This document shows, piece by piece, positions 8,538-17,392 of a stretch of 64,000 bases of DNA. A model generated the notes under the pieces. That model was given only the letters and a program-made list of their open reading frames with translations, searched no databases and had not been told where the DNA came from. The stretch is taken from the NCBI GenBank assembly GCA_035532075.1, contig DATKRV010000098.1, forward strand, positions 73,445 through 137,444. The letters run 5' to 3'. The position numbers and the translations under genes were made by a program. This DNA comes from CAIVND01 sp035532075 (GTDB lineage: Bacteria > Actinomycetota > Acidimicrobiia > Acidimicrobiales > Bog-793). Numbering within the stretch: the first letter of the stretch is position 1; each line of letters opens with the position of its first letter.

Positions 8538-10037
8538 ATGCTGACCCATTCTGTCCAGGCCCACCGCTCCTTCGAACGTCTCGCGCGAGAACAACAGCTC
8601 GCCTGGGCGATCGCCGAGGTCGCGACGGATCGCGTTGGCATCGATGACGATGTCACCGAGATGATCCTCAACCGGGTGATCGACAATGCCGGAGTCGCTG
8701 CAGCATCGCTCACCCACCGCTCGGTTGCAAATGCGCGCGCCCAGGCTCTTCGCCACCCGTACGCGCCTGGTTCCACCGTGTTTGGCTGCGCACGAGAGAC
8801 GCGCGTCTCCCCCGAATGGGCGGCGTGGGCTAATGGTGTCGCCGTGCGCGAACTCGACTTCCACGACACCTTCCTTTCGCGCGAGTATGCGCATCCCGGT
8901 GACAACATCCCCGCCATCCTCGCGGTCGCGCAACACGTCGGCGCCTCCGGCAACGCCTTGATCCGGGCGATCGCGACGGCCTATGAGATCCAGGTCGATC
9001 TCTCCCGCGCAATCAGCCTGCATGAGCACAAGATCGATCATGTCGCGCACCTCGGGCCATCGGTCGCGGCAGGACTCGGTACCCTGCTCGGACTCGACAC
9101 CGAGACCATCTTCCAGGCGGTCGGGCAGGCACTGCATCTGACCACGTCGACACGTCAATCGAGAAAGGGCGAGATCTCCTCGTGGAAGGCCTACGCGCCC
9201 GCGTTCGCGGCCAAGGTCGCGATCGAGGCGATCGACCGGACAATGCGCGGAGAGGGCTCCCCCTCTCCGATCTACGAGGGAGAGGACGGTGTCATCGCCC
9301 AGCTCCTCGGGGGCCCATCTCAGGTCTACGAGGTCAGCCTGCCCGAACCCGGCGAATCCAAGCGCGCGATTCTTGACACCTATACAAAGGAGTACTCCGC
9401 GGAATATCAGGCCCAGGCACTGATCGACCTCGCCCTGCGGCTCAGACAGCGCATTCCCGACCTCTCCCGGATCGAAACGATCACCATCTCCACCAGCCAT
9501 CACACGCACCACGTGATTGGAACGGGAGCAAATGATCCCCAGAAACTAGATCCCAATGCCTCGCGCGAGACACTTGATCATTCGATCATGTACATCTTTG
9601 CGGTCGCCCTTGAAGACGGCGCGTGGAATGAGGAGGCCTCCTATGCGCGTGAGCGAACTCATCGACCTTCGACCATTGCGCTGTGGCACAAGATCAAGAC
9701 CGTCGAAGAGGCTGAATGGACGAGGAGATACCTTTCGACCGACCCCTCCGAGCAGGCCTTCGGGGGGCGCGTCACGGTCACGCTGCAAGACAAGAGCTTG
9801 ATCGTTGACGAGATCGCGGTCGCGGATGCGCACCCTTTCGGGCGGCGACCCTTTGATCGCGCACAGTACATTGCGAAATTCAAACGACTTGCTTCGACGC
9901 TCGTCGAAGAACGCGAGCAGAACCGCTTCCTCTTTGTTGTCGGGCATCTTCCCCTGTGTTCTCCGGACGAACTCGCCAACTGCACATTCAGTGTCAAAGA
10001 TTGCGAGTCGATGACCCCCAAGGGAGGGCTGTTCTGA
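8538..10037 (+). CDS. prpD: MmgE/PrpD family protein, probable 2-methylcitrate dehydratase
   Basis: A 499-residue MmgE/PrpD dehydratase. In the methylcitrate cycle it turns 2-methylcitrate into 2-methyl-cis-aconitate without an iron-sulfur cluster. Family marks include the N-terminal LNRVIDNAGVAAAS helix, ELDFHDTFL near residue 110, the HPGDNIPA segment, the EIQVDLSRA helix, RKGEISSWKAYAPAFAA around 210, and a C-terminal KFKRL region. The stop overlaps the prpB start by one base (TGATG), and prpB and prpC follow directly, so the annotation as PrpD rests on both family and operon context. The start has no strong ribosome site. Confidence 0.92.
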   Translation: MLTHSVQAHRSFERLAREQQLAWAIAEVATDRVGIDDDVTEMILNRVIDNAGVAAASLTHRSVANARAQALRHPYAPGSTVFGCARETRVSPEWAAWANGVAVRELDFHDTFLSREYAHPGDNIPAILAVAQHVGASGNALIRAIATAYEIQVDLSRAISLHEHKIDHVAHLGPSVAAGLGTLLGLDTETIFQAVGQALHLTTSTRQSRKGEISSWKAYAPAFAAKVAIEAIDRTMRGEGSPSPIYEGEDGVIAQLLGGPSQVYEVSLPEPGESKRAILDTYTKEYSAEYQAQALIDLALRLRQRIPDLSRIETITISTSHHTHHVIGTGANDPQKLDPNASRETLDHSIMYIFAVALEDGAWNEEASYARERTHRPSTIALWHKIKTVEEAEWTRRYLSTDPSEQAFGGRVTVTLQDKSLIVDEIAVADAHPFGRRPFDRAQYIAKFKRLASTLVEEREQNRFLFVVGHLPLCSPDELANCTFSVKDCESMTPKGGLF

Positions 10038-10933
10038 TGCTCAACACCACGACAACCGCGAACGAACGTCGCAGGAGATTTCGCAAGGATCTCGCCTCGG
10101 GCGAGTTGTTGCGACTGCCCGGAGCATTCAACGCGCTCTCCGCGGTTGTGATCGAACGAACGGGATTCGAAGGCATCTACCTCTCCGGCGCGGTGCTCTC
10201 TGCCTCGCTCGCACTTCCGGATATCGGCCTCACCACCCTCTCCGAAGTTGCCGGTCGCGGAAGAGAGATCGCCCGTGTCAGCTCGCTCCCAACCCTGATC
10301 GATGCCGACACCGGGTTTGGAGAACCGCTCAACGTCGCCCGCACGATCCAGACCCTCGAGGATGCTGGTCTCTCGGGGTGTCACCTCGAAGACCAGGTAA
10401 ACCCGAAACGCTGTGGACACCTCGACGGCAAAAGCATCGTCTCGACATCCGAGATGGCGCGACGCATCGCGGCAGCGGCCGGTGCGAGGCGCGACGCAGA
10501 CTTCGTCATCTGTGCGCGCTCCGATGCACGGGCGAACGAGGGGCTCGAAGCAACGATCGAACGTGCCAAGGCCTATGTGGATGCCGGAGCGGACATGCTC
10601 TTTCCCGAGGCACTCGAAGATCTCCGGGAGTTCGAGCAGTTCCGCAACGCGTTTGAGGTACCGGTGATGGCAAACATGACTGAGTTCGGCAAATCCGAGC
10701 TACTTGACGAGAAGACACTTCATTCGATCGGCATCAATCTCGTCATCTACCCGGTCACCCTGCTCCGTCTGGCGATGCGAGCCACGCAGCGTGGGCTCGA
10801 AGTTCTTGCGCGCGAGGGAACCCAGCGCTCACTCGTCCCTGAGATGCAGACTCGGGAGAGCCTCTACGAACTCCTCGACTACGAGGCATACACCGAGTTC
10901 GACCTGTCGATACTCGAGCAAGGAGGTACGTGA
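10037..10933 (+). CDS. prpB: Methylisocitrate lyase
   Basis: A 298-residue member of the isocitrate lyase/PEP mutase superfamily that splits 2-methylisocitrate to pyruvate and succinate. The diagnostic features are DADTGFGEPLNVARTI (metal site), LEDQVNPKRCGHLDGK with the catalytic Cys in KRCGH, and RSDARANEG. The start at 10037 is the base-sharing ATG after the prpD stop; an in-frame extension to 9956 would lie within prpD. The last codons carry the AGGAGG ribosome site of prpC (10921-10926), an arrangement that ties the two genes together. It is the middle gene of the prpDBC operon. Confidence 0.95.
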   Translation: MLNTTTTANERRRRFRKDLASGELLRLPGAFNALSAVVIERTGFEGIYLSGAVLSASLALPDIGLTTLSEVAGRGREIARVSSLPTLIDADTGFGEPLNVARTIQTLEDAGLSGCHLEDQVNPKRCGHLDGKSIVSTSEMARRIAAAAGARRDADFVICARSDARANEGLEATIERAKAYVDAGADMLFPEALEDLREFEQFRNAFEVPVMANMTEFGKSELLDEKTLHSIGINLVIYPVTLLRLAMRATQRGLEVLAREGTQRSLVPEMQTRESLYELLDYEAYTEFDLSILEQGGT

Positions 10934-10934
10934 G

Positions 10935-12083
10935 ATGACCAACGAGACATCACCAGAGGACGGTACAGTCCGGCGCGGCCTCGAGGGCGTGATAGCCGAC
11001 ACCACCGCGATCTCGATGGTCGACGAGGCGACGAACTCGCTGTTGTATCACGGCTATCCCGTACAAGAACTCGCGAAGTACTGCTCGTTCGAGGAGGTTG
11101 CCTACCTCATCTGGTTCGGAGAACTTCCCGGCCAGGAGGAGCTCTTGGCCTTTGAAAAACACGAACGCGAACAGCGCGAACTTCCCGATGAACTCACCTC
11201 GATGCTTTTGGAACTCCCGTCAACGTGTCATCCGATGGATGTGCTCCGCACTGCGGTGAGCTGCCTTGGCGCCTTCGACCCCGAAGAGGACAACAACGAC
11301 GTCAGGGCGAATCTCGACAAATCACTCAACCTGATGGCCAAACTTCCGACAGTTGTCGCGGCCGAACAGCGCCGACGACACGGAAAGGACCCGATTGCGC
11401 CGCGGAGTGATCTCGGGTTTGCAGCAAACTTCCTCAATATGTGCTTCGACGAGACTCCGACGGATGCTACCGTGCGCGCGCTCGATATCTCGCTCATTCT
11501 CTATGCCGAACACAGCTTCAACGCTTCGACCTTTGCCGCGCGCGTGATCATCTCCACGCTCTCGGACATCTACTCGTCGATTGTTGGAGCAATCGGTGCG
11601 CTCAAGGGACCGCTCCATGGAGGTGCCAACGAGGCTGTCATGCGCATGTTGGATGAGATTGGCTCTGCCGACCGGGTCGACGCATGGCTCGACGAGATGT
11701 TCGCCACCCATCGGCTCGTAATGGGCTTTGGACATCGCGTCTACAAGCACGGGGACTCGCGTGTGCCGACGATGCACGATGCGTTGTTGGAGATCTCGAA
11801 GAACTACGAGAGTGACGGCCTCATCGCGCTCTATGAGCGGCTTCAACAGGCGATGCTCGAGCGGAGGGGAATCCACCCGAATCTCGACTTCCCGAGCGGG
11901 CCGGCATATCACCTGATGGGGTTCGACACCGCCATATTCACACCGATCTTCGTCATCAGCAGGATCACCGGATGGACGGCTCACGTCATCGAACAGCTCA
12001 GCGCGAACGCACTGATCCGCCCTCTCAGCTCCTATGTCGGACACGGACCGCGAAAGGTCATCCCGATTCTCGACCGCGCCTGA
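10935..12083 (+). CDS. prpC: 2-Methylcitrate synthase (citrate synthase family)
   Basis: A 382-residue citrate synthase-family enzyme. It condenses propionyl-CoA with oxaloacetate as the first step of the methylcitrate cycle. The catalytic histidines sit in GPLHGGANE and GFGHRVYKHGDSR; the N-terminal region with ISMVDEATNSLLYHGYPVQE is typical of the short 2-methylcitrate/citrate synthases. The ATG at 10935 has a perfect AGGAGG 8 bases upstream. The enzyme could also accept acetyl-CoA, but the prpD-prpB neighbours make propionate degradation the main role. Propionyl-CoA may come from odd-chain or branched substrates. No PrpR-type regulator is adjacent. Confidence 0.93.
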   Translation: MTNETSPEDGTVRRGLEGVIADTTAISMVDEATNSLLYHGYPVQELAKYCSFEEVAYLIWFGELPGQEELLAFEKHEREQRELPDELTSMLLELPSTCHPMDVLRTAVSCLGAFDPEEDNNDVRANLDKSLNLMAKLPTVVAAEQRRRHGKDPIAPRSDLGFAANFLNMCFDETPTDATVRALDISLILYAEHSFNASTFAARVIISTLSDIYSSIVGAIGALKGPLHGGANEAVMRMLDEIGSADRVDAWLDEMFATHRLVMGFGHRVYKHGDSRVPTMHDALLEISKNYESDGLIALYERLQQAMLERRGIHPNLDFPSGPAYHLMGFDTAIFTPIFVISRITGWTAHVIEQLSANALIRPLSSYVGHGPRKVIPILDRA

Positions 12084-12104
12084 CTCTTACGATCGGTATG
12101 CGTT

Positions 12105-12118
12105 GTGCCGATTGGCAC
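12105..12118. terminator. Hairpin downstream of prpC
   Basis: GTGCC-GATT-GGCAC forms a perfect 5-base-pair stem with a 4-base loop, 22 bases after the prpC stop. It may help end the prp transcript before metH, although it lacks a T-tract. Confidence 0.35.
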
Positions 12119-12273
12119 TTCGACCGCTCCGTCGCTATATGACCGGCATCTCTCGAAGGCTGGTTCGAACGCACCCGCGTCGTCGTGATTTGATGCCGAT
12201 TTCTCTTCGGTGAGGATGAGGACCCAGGCGTTCGGCAATAGATGCAATCGGTTCGCCGGTAACCTAGGGCGAT

Positions 12274-15200
12274 ATGTCTTCCTATCTTGATCTCGTCAAA
12301 GAGCGTGTGGTGATCTTTGATGGAGCACTCGGCACGAACATCCAGCTGCTCGGCCTTGGGCCCGACGACTTTGGCGGACCCGCATACGAGGGCTGCAACG
12401 AGATCCTCGTTGCAACGCGTCCCGACCTCGTCAGCAACTTGCATCGAAGCTTTCTCGAGGTCGGAGTCGATGTCATCGAGACAAATTCATTTGGCACACT
12501 TTCGGTGGTGCTCGCAGAATATGGAATCGCAGACCGTGCCTACGAACTCGCGCTCCGATCTGCCGAGCTTGCCCGCGAGGTTGCCGACGAATTCTTGACG
12601 CCCGAGCGCAGACGCTATGTTGCCGGCTCAATCGGACCCTCGACCAAGGCGCCCTCGCTCGGACAGGTCACCTTTGCCGAACTGCGCGATTCCTATGAGA
12701 CCCAGGCACGCGGGCTGCTCGATGGTGGAGTCGACCTCATCGTCATCGAAACCGCGTTTGATCTTCTCGGCGCGAAAGCGGCAATGATCGCAAGCCGTCG
12801 CGCAATGAGCGCGACAGGTCGACAGGTACCACTTCAGGTGCAAGTCACGATCGAACTGACCGGGAGAATGCTGCCGGGTACCGAAATCGCAGCCGCACTC
12901 TGCGCGATCGACGCGATGCGACCTGATGTCCTCGGACTCAACTGTGCGACCGGTCCGGAGGAGATGTACGAACCACTCCGCTACCTTTCTGAGCACTCGC
13001 GCATTCCAATCGCCACGCAACCGAACGCGGGCCTCCCCTCGGTTGTCAATGGCAAGATGCACTACGACCTCACGCCGGATCAACTTGCCGACCACCTGTA
13101 CAACTTCGTCAACGAACTCGGTATCTCGATCATCGGAGGATGCTGCGGTACAACTCCCGAGCACCTGGCAAAGGTGATCGAGAGATGCCAGGGACTCAGG
13201 CCAAAACGGCGCGAACCCGTCCACGAGCCCGGAGCCGCCTCGCTCTACAGCTTCACTCCCTTTGCCCAAGACCTGTCGTTTCTTTCCATCGGCGAGCGCA
13301 CGAACGCGAACGGCTCACTGAAATTTCGCAAAGCCATGCTTGAGGGAGATTTCGATACCACCACCGCGATGGCCAAGGATCAGATCAAAGAGGGTTCACA
13401 CATGATCGACGTTTGTGTCGATTACACCGGTGCCGATGGAATTCAGGACATGGGAGAGGTCATCAGCCGCCTCGCCACGCAGTCGAGCGTCCCGATCGTG
13501 ATCGACTCCACCGAGGCTCCAGTCGTCAGAACCGCGCTCGAGTGGATCGGCGGCCGCGCGGTGCTCAACTCGGTAAACCTCGAAGATGGCGATGCCGAAG
13601 GAACGCGTCTCGATCAGTTCCTCTCGCTTGCGAGAGAGCATGGCGCTGCCGTGATCTGCACCTGTATCGACGAAGAGGGCCAGGCACGTACCGCGGCGTG
13701 GAAACTCCGTGCAGCCAAGGCGATCGCCGATCTCGCAATCAACCGCTATGGACTCGAGGCCTCGGACCTCTTCTTCGATGCACTTGCTCTGCCACTATCG
13801 ACCGGTCTCGAAGAGAGTCGCAGGGACGGCATCGAGACGATCGAGGGGATCCGGTCGATCAAACGCGAACTCCCGGGCGCGTACACCGTGCTCGGTCTCT
13901 CGAACGTCTCGTTCGGCCTCTCCCCCGCCTCGAGAGTCGCGCTGAATTCGGTCTTTTTGCACGAGTGTGTCGAGGCGGGCCTCGATGCCGCGATCGTCCA
14001 TGCCGCGCGCATTGTTCCACTGAATCGCATCGAATCCGAAATTCGCGAGATCTGCCTCGATCTCATCTACGACCGTCGTCGCGAGGGCTATGACCCATTG
14101 CAGGCACTCATCGCCAAGTTCGAGGGGGTCTCGAGTGCGACAAGAGAACGCGAGGACACAAGCGACTGGACGATCGAACGTCGTCTCTCGCAGCGCATCA
14201 TCGACGGCGATCGCAATGGTCTCGAAGACGAACTCGAAGAGGCCCTGAAGAGTTACGCCGCGCTTGAGATCGTCAACAATGTCCTGCTCGAGGGCATGAA
14301 GGTCGTCGGTGAACTGTTCGCCAGCGGCGAAATGCAGCTGCCGTTTGTCCTTCAGTCGGCGGAGACGATGAAATCGGCTGTTGCCTATCTCGAGCCGCAC
14401 ATGGAGCGCAGCGACGACACGGGAGGACGCGGACGGATCGTCCTCGCGACGGTTAAGGGCGATGTTCACGACATCGGCAAGAACCTCGTCGACATCATCT
14501 TCACCAACAACGGATACGAGGTCTACAACCTCGGCATCAAAGTTGGCATCAACGAGATGCTCGAGAAAGCGCACGAGGTGAACGCGGATGTGATCGGAAT
14601 GAGCGGACTGCTCGTCAAATCTACGCTGATCATGCGCGAGAACCTCGAGGAACTCAACCGCAGGGGCGATCACGGGATCCCAGTACTCCTCGGAGGGGCG
14701 GCACTGACGCGAAGTTACGTCGAACGCGATTTGCGGGGGATCTACAAGGGCAAGGTCTTTTACGGCAAGGATGCCTTCGAGGGTCTTTCGACGATCCAGC
14801 GCCTGATGGAGATCAAGGAGTCCGGCATCGACGACCCCGACTTCGGAACGGTGCCAAGCGGTCGCGTGCTTCCCAAGCGAAACAGCGAACGGCTCGCAGA
14901 GATCGACCTCGCTACACTTCCGAGCCGATCGCCAGAGGTCACCTTGGAAAATCCCGTGTTCGTTCCGCCATTCGTCGGTGCGAGAGTCGCGAAGGGACTT
15001 CCGCTTGACGACATTGTCTCGTATCTCAACGAGACCGCGTTGTTCCGCAACCAATGGGGCTATCGCCCAGTCGACGGCGAATCCGACACGGAGTTCAAAG
15101 AGCGCGTACGGGCCGAGCTCCGACAGCGCCTTGACGAGGCAAAGTCCACAGACGTCTTGGTGCCCCAGGTCGTATGGGGCTACTTTCCGGCGAACTCGGT

Positions 15201-15741
15201 CAGCAACGACCTGATCATCTATTCAGACACGGATCGCTCGCAAGAGTTGACCCGTTTCTCCTTCCCCCGCCAGCGTGTCGAGCCTTACCTGTGCATCGCA
15301 GATTTCTTCCGGCCACTCGAGAGCAAGGAGATCGACTACGCAGGATTTACCGTCTCGACGATAGGTGCAAAGGCCTCGGAGGCAGCAGCGGGGATGTTCG
15401 CCGAAAACCGATACCGTGACTATGTCGCGCTGCACGGTCTGTCGGTCGAGATGACCGAGGCCCTCGCCGAACTCTGGCACCGGAGGATGCGCGAGGAGTG
15501 GGGATTCGCGAATGAGGATGGCCCGAACCTGATCGGTCTGTTCCGGCAGAGATACCGGGGCGGCAGGTACTCGTTTGGCTATCCAGCCTGTCCCGAACTC
15601 GAGGACAACGCGAAGGTCGTTGACCTGCTCGAAGCGGCGCGCATCGGTGTAACAATCAGCGAAGGTTTCCAGCTCTTTCCGGAGCAGACGACGCTCGCGA
15701 TCATCTGTCATCATCCGCGGGCGAAATACTTCGTCGCGTAG
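12274..15741 (+). CDS. metH: Cobalamin-dependent methionine synthase, full four-module enzyme
   Basis: A 1155-residue enzyme that moves a methyl group from methyl-tetrahydrofolate to homocysteine through cobalamin. The modules are in standard order: homocysteine domain (1 to about 310, zinc cysteines in LNCATG and GGCCGTTP), pterin domain (about 335-600, starting SIGERTNANGS), cobalamin cap and cobalamin domain (about 620-890, with the cobalt-coordinating histidine in DVHDIGKNLVD), and the C-terminal S-adenosylmethionine activation domain (about 920-1155, with GYPACPELEDN). All expected residues are present, so the enzyme looks functional and self-reactivating. The ATG is preceded by a weak AGGGCGAT. 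I looked for a B12 or S-adenosylhomocysteine riboswitch in the 190 bases upstream and saw none. Confidence 0.97.
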   Translation: MSSYLDLVKERVVIFDGALGTNIQLLGLGPDDFGGPAYEGCNEILVATRPDLVSNLHRSFLEVGVDVIETNSFGTLSVVLAEYGIADRAYELALRSAELAREVADEFLTPERRRYVAGSIGPSTKAPSLGQVTFAELRDSYETQARGLLDGGVDLIVIETAFDLLGAKAAMIASRRAMSATGRQVPLQVQVTIELTGRMLPGTEIAAALCAIDAMRPDVLGLNCATGPEEMYEPLRYLSEHSRIPIATQPNAGLPSVVNGKMHYDLTPDQLADHLYNFVNELGISIIGGCCGTTPEHLAKVIERCQGLRPKRREPVHEPGAASLYSFTPFAQDLSFLSIGERTNANGSLKFRKAMLEGDFDTTTAMAKDQIKEGSHMIDVCVDYTGADGIQDMGEVISRLATQSSVPIVIDSTEAPVVRTALEWIGGRAVLNSVNLEDGDAEGTRLDQFLSLAREHGAAVICTCIDEEGQARTAAWKLRAAKAIADLAINRYGLEASDLFFDALALPLSTGLEESRRDGIETIEGIRSIKRELPGAYTVLGLSNVSFGLSPASRVALNSVFLHECVEAGLDAAIVHAARIVPLNRIESEIREICLDLIYDRRREGYDPLQALIAKFEGVSSATREREDTSDWTIERRLSQRIIDGDRNGLEDELEEALKSYAALEIVNNVLLEGMKVVGELFASGEMQLPFVLQSAETMKSAVAYLEPHMERSDDTGGRGRIVLATVKGDVHDIGKNLVDIIFTNNGYEVYNLGIKVGINEMLEKAHEVNADVIGMSGLLVKSTLIMRENLEELNRRGDHGIPVLLGGAALTRSYVERDLRGIYKGKVFYGKDAFEGLSTIQRLMEIKESGIDDPDFGTVPSGRVLPKRNSERLAEIDLATLPSRSPEVTLENPVFVPPFVGARVAKGLPLDDIVSYLNETALFRNQWGYRPVDGESDTEFKERVRAELRQRLDEAKSTDVLVPQVVWGYFPANSVSNDLIIYSDTDRSQELTRFSFPRQRVEPYLCIADFFRPLESKEIDYAGFTVSTIGAKASEAAAGMFAENRYRDYVALHGLSVEMTEALAELWHRRMREEWGFANEDGPNLIGLFRQRYRGGRYSFGYPACPELEDNAKVVDLLEAARIGVTISEGFQLFPEQTTLAIICHHPRAKYFVA

Positions 15742-15809
15742 CGCCCCGATCCTCAAATTTGACGCCAAACTTCGCCAGAGCTGCGGAAGAAGCCGTTAGC
15801 GTCGTTGCC

Positions 15810-16526
15810 ATGGCAATCGACGTAACCGACGCAACATTTGAAACCGAAGTACTCGAGCGATCCGATGCCCAGGCGGTTGTCATCGACCTCTGGGCGCCCT
15901 GGTGTGGCCCATGCCGGAGCCTTGGGCCGATTCTCGAAAAGGTCATCGGCGAGACCGAGGACGTCATTTTGTGCAAGGTCAACGTCGACGAGAACCCGCA
16001 GATCTCCGAGGCCTTCCAGGTGCAGTCGATACCCGCCGTCTATGCCATCAAAGGCCGCGCCGTAGTCGACGGATTCATGGGCGCGATCGGCGAGGAAAAG
16101 ATCCGCGAGTTCGCCAAACGACTCAATGCCCCCCCGAGCGAGGCAGATGCGCTCGTCGAATTGGGTGACGAGCCATCGTTGCGGCGCGCGCTTGAACTCG
16201 AACCCGATCATGTCGAGGGAGTGACCCGCCTTGCCACGCTGCTGATTGACTCAGGGAGTCCCGACGAGGCGCTGTTGCTCCTTGGAAGGGTTCCCGAGAC
16301 ACAAGACACCCGTCATCTGGCTGCCAGGGCGCGTCTCGCCGACTCCCACGAGATCGAGACGCTGTCGGACACGTCGGCGATCGACGCGCGTCTTGCCGAA
16401 TTGCTCGAGACTGCGAAAGAGGACGAGGCGGCCCGTCAGGAGTACCTCGACCTGCTCGAGGCAATGGATGACCAGGACGAACGCAAGGTCCGCTTCCGAA
16501 AAGCACTCACCTCCCGCCTTTTCTGA
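15810..16526 (+). CDS. Thioredoxin with C-terminal TPR-like region (CnoX/YbbN type)
   Basis: A 238-residue protein. Residues 1 to about 108 form a thioredoxin fold with the redox motif WCGPC near residue 32, followed by the cis-proline segment SIPAVYAIKG. Residues about 110-238 are helical, with TPR-like repeats such as RRALELEPDHVEGVTRLAT. This two-part layout matches CnoX/YbbN, a redox-linked holdase that hands substrates to chaperonins. The ATG at 15810 removes a non-homologous 17-residue extension. The stop overlaps the next gene start (TGATG). It is the first gene of a compact housekeeping cluster. Confidence 0.88.
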   Translation: MAIDVTDATFETEVLERSDAQAVVIDLWAPWCGPCRSLGPILEKVIGETEDVILCKVNVDENPQISEAFQVQSIPAVYAIKGRAVVDGFMGAIGEEKIREFAKRLNAPPSEADALVELGDEPSLRRALELEPDHVEGVTRLATLLIDSGSPDEALLLLGRVPETQDTRHLAARARLADSHEIETLSDTSAIDARLAELLETAKEDEAARQEYLDLLEAMDDQDERKVRFRKALTSRLF

Positions 16527-17392
16527 TGGCACCCCCTCCCGTCGAGGAGCGCTCGCCCTGGGTGATCGATCTTGGGGCACGAAGCTACGACGTCTCGACC
16601 GAGGCACTCGTCATGGGTATCGTCAACCGCACGCCCGATTCGTTTTATGACCAGGGCGCGACGTTCGAACTCGAGAAATCTATCCGTCGCGCCGCACAGC
16701 TCGTCGAGGACGGAGCAGACATCATCGATGTCGGGGGTGTGCGTGCTGGCGTCGGGCCAGAGGTATCGCTCGACGAAGAGATCGATCGCGTCGTTCCCGT
16801 GATCGCGGCGATCACAGAACGCTTTGACGTCGCGGTCTCCGTCGACACGTGGCAGTCTGCGGTAGCCGATGCTGCGTTCTCGGTCGGTGCAGCGTGTGGC
16901 AATGACATCAGTGGGTTCGCAGACCCCGACTATCTCGACATCGCCGCAAAGCATGGAGCGAGCGTGGTTGCGACCCACATTCGCCTCCGTCCACGCGTCG
17001 ACGACCCGAATCCGACCTATCCCAACAACGATGTCATCCATGCGTGTGAGGAGTTCCTCGAAGAACGACTCGCCCGCGCACTTGCGGCCGGACTGCGACC
17101 AAGCCAGGTGATCTTTGATGCGGGGCTCGACCTCGGAAAGACGACCCCGCAATCGCTCGAACTGCTCCGCGCGTCGCGCCGGCTCGTTGCGCTCGGCCAA
17201 CCGCTCTTGCTCTCGGCCTCGAACAAGGGCTTTCTCGGCGAACTCCTCGATCTTGAGATTGACGAGCGACGCGACGCGACGCTCGGTGCGGTCTCCTTTG
17301 GGGTTTCAATGGGCTGTCGGGTGCTTCGCGTGCATGACGTCAAGGGCACAAAGCGGGTCGTCCGCACACTTTCGGCAATATTTCAATCATGA
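16526..17392 (+). CDS. folP2: Dihydropteroate synthase homologue of the mycobacterial FolP2 type
   Basis: A 288-residue TIM-barrel protein of the dihydropteroate synthase family. The first strand motif (GIVNRTPDSFYDQGATF) and the C-terminal RVHDVKGTKR match the family, but the second loop reads DVGGVRAGVG where true synthases have GGESTRPG. The same change is found in mycobacterial FolP2, which I recall as lacking dihydropteroate synthase activity. The SNKGFLGE segment keeps the substrate lysine. So the protein may have another role, or an altered one. The start shares a base with the thioredoxin stop and the stop overlaps holA by 4 bases. In mycobacteria folP2 sits by gpgS instead. Confidence 0.82.
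   Translation: MAPPPVEERSPWVIDLGARSYDVSTEALVMGIVNRTPDSFYDQGATFELEKSIRRAAQLVEDGADIIDVGGVRAGVGPEVSLDEEIDRVVPVIAAITERFDVAVSVDTWQSAVADAAFSVGAACGNDISGFADPDYLDIAAKHGASVVATHIRLRPRVDDPNPTYPNNDVIHACEEFLEERLARALAAGLRPSQVIFDAGLDLGKTTPQSLELLRASRRLVALGQPLLLSASNKGFLGELLDLEIDERRDATLGAVSFGVSMGCRVLRVHDVKGTKRVVRTLSAIFQS

Noticed and set aside
12160..12190. tRNA T-loop-like GGTTCGAAC
   Set aside because: The flanking bases do not form a T stem and there is no cloverleaf around it.
12084..12273. Possible B12 or S-adenosylhomocysteine riboswitch before metH
   Set aside because: No B12 box or conserved core of those riboswitches could be seen; only a small hairpin at 12105-12118.
13795..15054. A 419-codon antisense frame inside metH
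   Set aside because: metH is complete with all modules on the other strand; the antisense protein has no recognisable feature.
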